Source: Bacteroides sp. (GTDB lineage: Bacteria; Bacteroidota; Bacteroidia; Bacteroidales; Bacteroidaceae). Taken from it: a stretch of DNA of 5,245 nt. Under the pieces are notes generated by a model, which saw only the letters and a list, made by a program, of their open reading frames with translations, ran no database searches and had not been told where the DNA came from. The stretch is from the NCBI GenBank assembly GCA_030529405.1, contig JAUMWZ010000113.1, positions 1 to 5,245 of the forward strand, in the 5' to 3' direction. This document shows positions 1 through 5,079 of this stretch, piece after piece. The translations under genes and the position numbers were made by a program. Within the stretch, counting starts at the first letter, position 1; each line of letters opens with the position of its first letter.

Positions 1-88
1 CTCTGCGTCTTAATGAGCCAACATAATGTCCAATGTGTAATCTCCCTGTTGGTCTGTCTCCTGTAAGTATTATTTTCTTATTGCTCAT
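1..88 (-). CDS. trpS: Tryptophanyl-tRNA synthetase, N-terminal 29 codons (runs off left edge)
   Basis: This gene reads leftward from an ATG at 88-86 and is cut by the window edge after 29 codons. TrpRS is the cytoplasmic class I synthetase that charges tRNA-Trp with tryptophan using ATP. The translation begins MSNKKIILTGDRPTG and continues RLHIGHYVGSLRRR. The block GDRPTG-x-LHIGHYVGSL is the first beta-strand plus the class I HIGH signature (H18-I19-G20-H21) in the form typical of one bacterial TrpRS subgroup; E. coli TrpRS has TIGN here. The PTG-x-L spacing before HIGH fits TrpRS and not TyrRS, whose motif is preceded by a different P-T-A-x-x-L pattern. The start is supported by its position 9 residues before the GDRPTG block and by the purine-rich AAGAAGA just upstream. 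It is transcribed divergently from the TM2 genes. The KMSKS motif and anticodon-binding region lie outside the window, so the identification rests on this short but distinctive block. Confidence 0.88.
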   Translation of the reverse strand, partial: MSNKKIILTGDRPTGRLHIGHYVGSLRRR

Positions 89-114
89 TCTTCTTAGTTT
101 GTTTTTATTGTCTG

Positions 115-146
115 CAAATATAGATAATAAAAGTGTCAGATTCAAT
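115..146 (-). promoter_or_regulatory. Candidate Bacteroidota-type promoter for trpS
   Basis: On the minus strand TATATTTG (122-115) matches the -7 consensus TAnnTTTG exactly. ATTG (146-143) lies 20 nt upstream in the -33 position, three of four bases matching TTTG. Transcription would begin roughly 20 nt before the trpS start codon. Position, spacing and orientation all suit trpS. No mapped start supports it. Confidence 0.55.
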
Positions 147-235
147 CTGCTAACCCTATATATCTGAGTAAAAAGGTGTAGTTTGTTTGTCGGCTCATCT
201 TTTTTGTTTCAAATTGAATCTTTTTAGCATTTAAT

Positions 236-267
236 GTTGTGTTATTCTAATCTCTTAGCTACTTTTG
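236..267 (+). promoter_or_regulatory. Candidate promoter for the TM2 gene pair
   Basis: TACTTTTG (260-267) is an exact match to the Bacteroidota -7 element TAnnTTTG. GTTG (236-239), one mismatch from TTTG, lies 20 nt upstream at the -33 position. The predicted start is about 30 nt before the ATG at 302. No comparable promoter was seen in the 87-nt gap before the second TM2 gene, so this one probably drives both. Confidence 0.55.
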
Positions 268-301
268 TCTGCAAACTGATAATAGTTAAGCATTACGCAT
301 T

Positions 302-643
302 ATGGAAGAAAGCAGAGTGAAAAGTTTCTTACTAAAGAATTTCAGGTATTTTGACCATACTGTTGTTGAAAGCGTCAGAAAGAATCTGCTTTCAGCAAAC
401 GAGGTTAAGTGGATTTCTGTTAGTCACATGAAGTTTAAGAACCCTACTGTTATGCTTATAGTGTCTATATTTCTTGGCGTGTTTGGCATAGATAGGTTTC
501 TTGTTGGCGATATTATGGCGGGAATTATAAAGCTAATTACCGGCGGAGGTTTCGGAATTTGGTATGTTGTTGATTGGTTTCTCATTCAAGGCATAGCACG
601 AAAGAAAAACTATCAAAAGCTAATGAAGACTCTGATGAGGTAA
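302..643 (+). CDS. TM2 domain-containing small membrane protein (first copy)
   Basis: A 113-residue protein with a soluble N-terminal part (about 1-47) and a C-terminal TM2 domain. The first membrane segment spans about 49-68 and leads into the family signature G62-I-D-R-F-L-x-G-D70. A short loop with K77-L and T80-G-G-G is followed by the second segment (about 84-95), containing G85-I-W and D91-W-F-L-I. A basic tail follows, R100-K-K-N-Y. There is no signal peptide, so the protein probably sits in the inner membrane as a two-helix hairpin. TM2 proteins are widespread but their biochemical role in bacteria is not established, and I assign none. The N-terminal part matches no domain I recognise. 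The ATG at 302 lies about 30 nt after a good promoter, with no clear Shine-Dalgarno, as is usual in this phylum. The protein aligns without gaps to the next gene (55 identities over 112 positions by hand), marking a tandem duplication. Confidence 0.88.
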   Translation: MEESRVKSFLLKNFRYFDHTVVESVRKNLLSANEVKWISVSHMKFKNPTVMLIVSIFLGVFGIDRFLVGDIMAGIIKLITGGGFGIWYVVDWFLIQGIARKKNYQKLMKTLMR

Positions 644-730
644 CTATAAATTTAGGGTATAAGCGTCTGGCTTTTCAGATGACCTTTTTGCTCTTAGAGA
701 ATGAATTAAAACTAAAAACAATATAATGTT

Positions 731-1069
731 ATGGATGTAAATAAAGTAGATCAATTCGTACTGATGAACGGCAAGTATTTCGAGCCGTATGTAGTCAATG
801 AAATCAGAGAAAGACTTCTTAATCTTGATGACTCTAAATGGGCAATGATTAACAGCATCAGTTTTAATGACCCAACAATCTCTTTGGTGGTTTCACTCTT
901 TGGAGGCTATTTAGGTATTGACCGTTTTCTTATCGGTGATATAGGCTTAGGTGTTGGTAAGTTGCTTACTGGTGGTGGTTGTGGTATATGGGCAATCATA
1001 GACTGGTTCTTGATTATGGACGCTACACGCAAAAAGAACTATGAAAAGCTAATGCCATACCTATTCTAA
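731..1069 (+). CDS. TM2 domain-containing small membrane protein (second copy)
   Basis: A 112-residue paralogue of the upstream gene, about 49% identical by hand count and collinear from end to end. The soluble N-terminal part (about 1-47) is the more diverged half, keeping scattered residues such as Y16-F, V21-V, R26, L29-L and K36-W. The TM2 domain is well kept: membrane segment about 49-68, G62-I-D-R-F-L-x-G-D70, K77-L, T80-G-G-G, second segment with G85-I-W and D91-W-F-L-I, then R100-K-K-N-Y. One difference inside the domain is a cysteine at 84 where the first copy has phenylalanine. The gene starts 87 nt after the first and has no promoter of its own that I can see, so the pair is probably one mRNA ending at the terminator at 1095-1129. 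The ATG is preceded by A-rich sequence. A four-codon ATG-to-TAA stretch overlaps the start out of frame and is probably chance. Function is unknown; divergence with conserved membrane motifs suggests both copies are under selection. Confidence 0.88.
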   Translation: MDVNKVDQFVLMNGKYFEPYVVNEIRERLLNLDDSKWAMINSISFNDPTISLVVSLFGGYLGIDRFLIGDIGLGVGKLLTGGGCGIWAIIDWFLIMDATRKKNYEKLMPYLF

Positions 1070-1094
1070 TAGGAAACAACATATTATAATGTAT

Positions 1095-1129
1095 AAGAGG
1101 TTAGTCTTCGTTTAGGCTGACCTCTTTTT
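1095..1129 (+). terminator. Intrinsic terminator of the TM2 gene pair
   Basis: A 12-bp stem (1095-1106 with 1115-1126, two G-T pairs, no mismatch) closes an 8-nt loop and runs into five T residues (1125-1129). It starts 26 nt after the stop codon of the second TM2 gene. Only the plus-strand orientation has a T tract. Confidence 0.88.
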
Positions 1130-1135
1130 GTTTGC

Positions 1136-1223
1136 AAACTATATACAGCTGACTTCTAATCTATATATAGCTTACTTATAAATCATATATAGTCTATTTC
1201 TAAACTCTATATGGTTTGTTTAG
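1136..1223 (+). repeat. Array A: four diverged 22-bp tandem repeats
   Basis: Four head-to-tail units of 22 bp occupy 1136-1157, 1158-1179, 1180-1201 and 1202-1223, with no spacers. Each begins AAAC, AATC or AAAT. The first three hold a TATATAG or TATACAG core; the fourth has TATATGG. The units end in a pyrimidine-rich CTGACTTCT-like segment. The first three are close to each other and the fourth is more decayed. The core of unit 2, CTATATATAG, is a perfect palindrome. The array begins a few bases after the TM2 terminator and lies outside any gene. A sister array is at 4992-5079. The absence of unique spacers rules out CRISPR. Function is unknown. Confidence 0.85.
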
Positions 1224-1378
1224 GCAGTACGTATGCTTTCAGAAACGACTATTGTTTTATAGTCTTTCAAGGTGTATTGTTGTTGCCCTTTTTTCTGTAT
1301 AGTCTTTGCCTGAAAGAGGCTTTTCTTACCTCTTTGATATGATAGTTTATCAACTCATCTTTTTATTTGCTTTATTAT
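1224..1378. other. Intergenic stretch without a gene; two small inverted or direct motifs
   Basis: No open frame or RNA gene is supported here. TATAGTCTTT occurs twice, at 1258-1267 and 1298-1307, exactly 40 bp apart, and resembles the core of repeat unit 3 in the neighbouring array, so these could be decayed units. A perfect 7-bp inverted repeat, AAAGAGG (1313-1319) with CCTCTTT (1329-1335), closes a 9-nt loop, but no T tract follows it. I assign no role to either. Confidence 0.35.
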
Positions 1379-1409
1379 TTTGTTGTACGAATAAAAAGTA
1401 TTTCCTTTG
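1379..1409 (+). promoter_or_regulatory. Candidate promoter P1 of the carB leader
   Basis: TTTG (1379-1382), an exact -33 element, is followed after 19 nt by TTCCTTTG (1402-1409), one mismatch from TAnnTTTG. The predicted start near 1415 lies about 215 nt before the carB ATG, giving a long leader that must pass two terminators to reach carB. Alternatively it drives a small RNA of about 90 nt ending at the first terminator. Confidence 0.6.
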
Positions 1410-1457
1410 CAGAAAATTTGCTAGGTATGATAGTTAGGCAACATAGACGATATATTG

Positions 1458-1505
1458 ACTCTCCTCAAGTGAAAACAAAATTTCGCTTCGAAGGGAGTTT
1501 TTTTT
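1458..1505 (+). terminator. First leader terminator (T1) upstream of carB
   Basis: A long hairpin pairs 1458-1474 with 1481-1498. It has six outer base pairs, one C-A mismatch, two more pairs, a one-base bulge, then eight inner pairs (AAGTGAAA with TTTCGCTT). The loop is ACAAAA. Eight T residues follow (1498-1505). No gene ends just upstream, so it does not close a normal coding transcript. It must act on a transcript started within the preceding gap. Confidence 0.82.
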
Positions 1506-1542
1506 ATGTCTACTCTCGTTATTACGAAAGTTAGTGTTGCTT

Positions 1543-1577
1543 GGCGTTTCTCCGTTTTCAGGATTAACGCCTTTTTT
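1543..1577 (+). terminator. Second leader terminator (T2) upstream of carB
   Basis: GGCGTT (1543-1548) pairs with AACGCC (1566-1571). After a 2x2 internal loop, TCC (1551-1553) pairs with GGA (1561-1563) around a 7-nt loop. Six T residues follow (1572-1577). It lies 38 nt after the T tract of T1 and 55 nt before the carB start. Confidence 0.75.
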
Positions 1578-1586
1578 ATACCTTTA
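1555..1586 (+). promoter_or_regulatory. Weaker candidate promoter P2 directly before carB
   Basis: TACCTTTA (1579-1586) is one mismatch from TAnnTTTG. TTTT (1555-1558), one mismatch from TTTG, stands 20 nt upstream. A start here would be beyond both leader terminators and about 40 nt before the carB ATG, letting carB be expressed without read-through. The -33 element overlaps the T2 loop. The match is plausible but weaker than P1. Confidence 0.35.
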
Positions 1587-1632
1587 TGCGTTGTAAGAAG
1601 ATAACTCAACATACATAAATAACAAACAGAAA

Positions 1633-4600
1633 ATGGAAAAGGAAATAAAGAAAGTTCTTGTCTTAGGCTCGGGAGCTTTGAAGATAGGGCAAGCGGGTGA
1701 GTTTGACTACTCAGGTTCTCAAGCATTGAAAGCATTGAAAGAGGAAGGAATAAGTTCGGTCTTGGTAAACCCGAACATAGCAACCATTCAAACATCAGAA
1801 GGTATAGCAGACAAGGTTTATTTCCTGCCTGTAACTACCTACTTCGTTGAAGAAATAATCAAGAAAGAAAGACCTGACGGAATACTTCTTGCTTTTGGAG
1901 GACAAACAGCACTTAACTGCGGTACGGAACTATATACACAAGGCATACTAGATAAGTATGGAGTGAAAGTGCTTGGTACTTCTGTTGAGGCAATAATGAA
2001 TACAGAAGACAGAGATTTGTTCGTTAAAAAACTTGACGAAATAGAAATGAAGACTCCGGTAAGTCAAGCTGTGGAGTCGCTAGAAGATGCACTTAAAGCT
2101 GCAGATGAAATAGGCTATCCGGTAATGGTGCGTTCTGCATACTCGCTAGGTGGATTAGGTAGCGGTATATGTAAAGACAAAGAGGAGTTTGTTAAGCTAG
2201 CAGAAAGTGCCTTGGCTTTCTCAAAACAAATCTTGGTTGAAGAGTCTTTGAAAGGCTGGAAAGAAATAGAGTTCGAAGTAATAAGAGATGCTAACGACCA
2301 TTGCTTTACTGTGGCGGGCATGGAAAACTTTGACCCACTTGGAATACATACAGGAGAATCAATCGTAGTAGCACCTACTTGCACGCTCGACGATAAAGAA
2401 TTGACAATGCTCAAAGAACTATCTGTTAAGTGTATCCGTCACTTGGGAATAGTAGGAGAGTGTAATATACAATACGCCTTTAATTCTGACACCGACGACT
2501 ATCGTGTAATTGAAGTAAACGCACGTTTAAGTCGCTCATCAGCTCTTGCGTCTAAAGCTACTGGATATCCTTTGGCTTTCGTTGCAGCAAAGATTGCTTT
2601 GGGTTACACCCTTGACCAAATTGGCGAAATGGGTACTGAAAACTCAGCCTATAAAGCACCAGAATTGGACTATTATATATGTAAAATACCTCGTTGGGAC
2701 TTAACAAAGTTTGCCGGAGTATCAAGAGAAATAGGCTCAAGTATGAAGTCTGTCGGCGAGATTATGTCTATCGGACGTTCGTTTGAAGAAATAATTCAAA
2801 AAGGACTAAGAATGATTGGGCAAGGAATGCACGGCTTTGTTGGAAACAACGGAGTGAAATTCGACGACCTTGATAAAGAACTATCACGCCCAACAGACTT
2901 ACGTATCTTCGCAGTAGCGCAGGCTTTGGAAGAAGGATATACCATTGAGCGAATACACGAACTAACAAAAATCAGTCATTGGTTCTTGCAAAAGCTGAAA
3001 AATATAGTTGATTACAAGCATAAACTTTCTGAATATAACAGAGTAGAAGATATACCTGAGAACGTAATGCGTGAGGCTAAAATTCTAGGATTTTCTGACT
3101 TCCAAATTGCACGCTTCGTACTTAACCCATCAGGTAACATGGAAAAAGAAAGCCTTTCTGTACGTCAATACCGTAAGTCATTAGGAGTTGTGCCGGCAGT
3201 CAAGCGTATAAACACTATTGCATCAGAACACCCTGAGCTTACAAACTACTTATACATGACCTATGCTGTTAAGGGTTACGATGTAAACTATTACAAAGCA
3301 GACAAATCTGTTGTAGTGCTTGGCTCTGGAGCATATAGAATTGGTAGCTCGGTTGAGTTTGACTGGTGTTCAGTTAATGCAGTGCAGACAGCACGCAAAC
3401 TAGGATATAAGTCTATAATGATAAACTACAACCCTGAAACCGTATCTACTGACTATGATATGTGTGACCGCTTGTACTTTGATGAGTTATCATTCGAGAG
3501 AGTACTTGACGTTATTGACCTTGAACAACCTGGTGGTGTGATTGTGTCTGTAGGAGGACAAATACCTAATAACTTAGCAATGAAGTTGTATCGTCAGTCT
3601 GTTCCTGTTCTTGGAACTTCACCATTGTCGATAGACCGTGCTGAAAACAGAAACAAGTTCTCTGCTATGCTCGACCAATTAGGTATCGACCAACCTGCTT
3701 GGCAAGAACTTACAAGCCTTTCAGACGTTAAGACTTTCGTTGATAAGGTAGGTTATCCGGTTCTTGTTCGTCCTTCTTACGTTCTTTCTGGAGCTGCAAT
3801 GAACGTTTGTCATAACGATGAAGAGCTTGAGAACTTCCTTAAAATGGCGGCAGAAGTGTCTAAGGAATTCCCTGTAGTGGTGTCACAATTCCTTGAAAAC
3901 ACTAAGGAAATTGAGTTTGATGCAGTAGCACAAAACGGCGAGATTGTAGAGTATGCAATTTCTGAACACGTTGAGTTTGCGGGTGTACACTCTGGAGATG
4001 CGACCTTAGTATTCCCTGCTCAAAAGATATACTTTGGAACTGCAAGGCGCATAAAGAAGATAAGTCGTCAGATAGCTAAAGAGCTTAACATCTCTGGACC
4101 TTTTAATATTCAGTTCCTTGCACGTAACAATGAGGTCAAGGTTATAGAGTGTAATCTTCGTGCATCTCGTAGTTTTCCATTTGTTTCTAAGGTGTTGAAG
4201 CGTAACTTTATTGAAACTGCAACACGAATTATGCTTAACGCACCTTACAGCAAACCAGACAAGTCGGCGTTCGATATTGATTGGATAGGTGTTAAGGCAT
4301 CACAATTCTCTTTCTCACGACTACATAAAGCAGACCCAGTGTTGGGTGTTGATATGTCATCTACTGGAGAAGTGGGCTGTATTGGCGATGATATAAACGA
4401 GGCACTATTGAATGCTATGATTTCTACAGGCTTTACAATCCCTAAAAAGACAGTATTGCTATCGTCGGGAGCAGCTAAGTCTAAGGTGGAACTTCTTGAG
4501 CCTAGCAAGCACTTGCTAGCTAAAGGATACGAGATATATGCTACATCGGGCACTTCAGCTTTCTTAAACGAAAACGGTGTTAAGGCTACTCCAGTCTATT

Positions 4601-4854
4601 GGCCAGACGAAAAACCAGAAAGTGCTGAGAACATTATGACAATGATATCAGAACACAAGATAGACTTGATAGTTAATATCCCTAAGAACCACTCTAAGCG
4701 TGAGCTTACAAATGGTTATAAGATTAGAAGAAGTGCTATCGACCACAACATACCGCTTATCACGAACGCACGACTTGCAAGTGCATTTATAGAAGCGTTC
4801 TGTGAGTTGAGCGAAAAAGATATACAGATAAAGAGCTGGCAAGAATATAAGTAA
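1633..4854 (+). CDS. carB: Carbamoyl-phosphate synthase, large (ammonia-dependent) subunit
   Basis: Complete at 1073 residues, the usual length for CarB. With a CarA amidotransferase it makes carbamoyl phosphate in the cytoplasm from ammonia (from glutamine), bicarbonate and two ATP, for pyrimidine and arginine synthesis. The two homologous halves are clear. The first has G12-S-G, E23-F-D-Y-S-G, G89-G-Q-T-A-L-N-C, ATP-grasp R167 with the glycine-rich G173-G-L-G-S-G, and metal ligands Q280, E294 and N296. An oligomerisation region follows, about 400-553. The second half has G564-S-G, V-E-F-D-W-C, R713-P-S-Y-V-L-S-G, and Q827, E839 and N841. A C-terminal MGS-like allosteric domain covers about 940-1073. 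All expected catalytic residues are present. Many signatures (SSVEFDWC, YVLSGAAMNV, SGDATLV, RSFPFVSK, QFSFSRL) match animal CAD/CPS1 rather than E. coli CarB. The start is fixed by the first-domain N-terminus and an A-rich leader. carA is not adjacent. It appears to be a single-gene transcript with a terminator-rich leader and its own terminator. Confidence 0.97.
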   Translation: MEKEIKKVLVLGSGALKIGQAGEFDYSGSQALKALKEEGISSVLVNPNIATIQTSEGIADKVYFLPVTTYFVEEIIKKERPDGILLAFGGQTALNCGTELYTQGILDKYGVKVLGTSVEAIMNTEDRDLFVKKLDEIEMKTPVSQAVESLEDALKAADEIGYPVMVRSAYSLGGLGSGICKDKEEFVKLAESALAFSKQILVEESLKGWKEIEFEVIRDANDHCFTVAGMENFDPLGIHTGESIVVAPTCTLDDKELTMLKELSVKCIRHLGIVGECNIQYAFNSDTDDYRVIEVNARLSRSSALASKATGYPLAFVAAKIALGYTLDQIGEMGTENSAYKAPELDYYICKIPRWDLTKFAGVSREIGSSMKSVGEIMSIGRSFEEIIQKGLRMIGQGMHGFVGNNGVKFDDLDKELSRPTDLRIFAVAQALEEGYTIERIHELTKISHWFLQKLKNIVDYKHKLSEYNRVEDIPENVMREAKILGFSDFQIARFVLNPSGNMEKESLSVRQYRKSLGVVPAVKRINTIASEHPELTNYLYMTYAVKGYDVNYYKADKSVVVLGSGAYRIGSSVEFDWCSVNAVQTARKLGYKSIMINYNPETVSTDYDMCDRLYFDELSFERVLDVIDLEQPGGVIVSVGGQIPNNLAMKLYRQSVPVLGTSPLSIDRAENRNKFSAMLDQLGIDQPAWQELTSLSDVKTFVDKVGYPVLVRPSYVLSGAAMNVCHNDEELENFLKMAAEVSKEFPVVVSQFLENTKEIEFDAVAQNGEIVEYAISEHVEFAGVHSGDATLVFPAQKIYFGTARRIKKISRQIAKELNISGPFNIQFLARNNEVKVIECNLRASRSFPFVSKVLKRNFIETATRIMLNAPYSKPDKSAFDIDWIGVKASQFSFSRLHKADPVLGVDMSSTGEVGCIGDDINEALLNAMISTGFTIPKKTVLLSSGAAKSKVELLEPSKHLLAKGYEIYATSGTSAFLNENGVKATPVYWPDEKPESAENIMTMISEHKIDLIVNIPKNHSKRELTNGYKIRRSAIDHNIPLITNARLASAFIEAFCELSEKDIQIKSWQEYK

Positions 4855-4881
4855 CAGCCTCTTTTGAGTACGATTTGGCGG

Positions 4882-4927
4882 AGCAGTTCAGTGAGTTTCA
4901 ACACTCGCTGAACTGCTTTTGTTTTTT
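4882..4927 (+). terminator. Intrinsic terminator of carB
   Basis: A 15-bp stem (4882-4896 with 4903-4917, one G-T pair) closes a 6-nt loop and is followed by a T-rich tail broken by one G (4917-4927). It lies 27 nt after the carB stop and should end the transcript efficiently, supporting carB as the last gene of its unit. Confidence 0.92.
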
Positions 4928-4991
4928 CAATGTTCTTGTTTGAAGAGGCAACTGTGATTTGTCCTCTGTGAGATTATTATACCCCTTTTCT

Positions 4992-5079
4992 AAACCGTAT
5001 ACAGTTGATTTCTAAACTGTATATAGCCAATTCCTAAACTATATATAGCTGACTTGCAAACCATATACAGTCAGCTTTT
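4992..5079 (+). repeat. Array B: four diverged 22-bp tandem repeats, same family as array A
   Basis: Four contiguous 22-bp units lie at 4992-5013, 5014-5035, 5036-5057 and 5058-5079, all beginning AAAC. The cores are GTATACAG, GTATATAG, ATATATAG and ATATACAG. The third is the closest to the family consensus and nearly equals units 1 and 2 of array A, differing from unit 1 only at the core and the last two bases. The array lies about 65 bp beyond the carB terminator, between genes, and has the same orientation and copy number as array A. Units differ from each other at several positions, so this is an old array and not a recent slippage product. Confidence 0.87.

Larger units (their letters stand above)
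1410..1632 (+). promoter_or_regulatory. Structured carB leader, possible attenuator region
   Basis: Between promoter candidate P1 and the carB start lie three plus-strand hairpins in a row: a terminator (1458-1505), a small imperfect hairpin (1513-1519 with 1524-1530, loop TATT, one mismatch), and a second terminator (1543-1577). ACTCTC occurs both in the left arm of the first terminator (1458-1463) and again at 1512-1517, so the right arm GGGAGT (1493-1498) has two possible partners. Two short ATG frames (1427-1534 and 1506-1604) each run through one terminator. The arrangement fits premature termination controlling carB. It also fits a small RNA followed by an independent carB promoter at 1555-1586. 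The sequence does not decide between these, and I recognise no known riboswitch or PyrR-binding element. Confidence 0.5.

Noticed and set aside
664..689. Terminator between the two TM2 genes
   Set aside because: The stem is only 6 bp (664-669 with 676-681) with one G-T pair, and three bases separate it from the T run. It is too weak to call, though it could reduce read-through.
1136..1223. CRISPR array
   Set aside because: The units abut with no unique spacers, are only 22 bp and diverge from each other. No cas gene is present.
1416..1505. Identification of the P1-T1 transcript as SRP RNA, 6S RNA or a known riboswitch
   Set aside because: None of the conserved sequence motifs of those RNAs is visible, so the possible small RNA is left unnamed.
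1421..1795. Minus-strand open frame of 124 codons overlapping the carB start
   Set aside because: It lies antisense to the carB N-terminus and the leader terminators, its product resembles nothing known, and carB is unambiguous.
2115..2968. Several minus-strand open frames inside carB
   Set aside because: They are antisense shadows of a highly conserved gene, with no family similarity or start signals.
4245..4904. Minus-strand open frames over the carB 3' end
   Set aside because: They overlap the conserved C-terminal domain, and one crosses the carB terminator, so they are shadows.
1136..5079. Composite mobile element bounded by the two repeat arrays
   Set aside because: There is no transposase or target-site duplication, and the cargo is a core metabolic gene. 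The units are too diverged for recent insertion.
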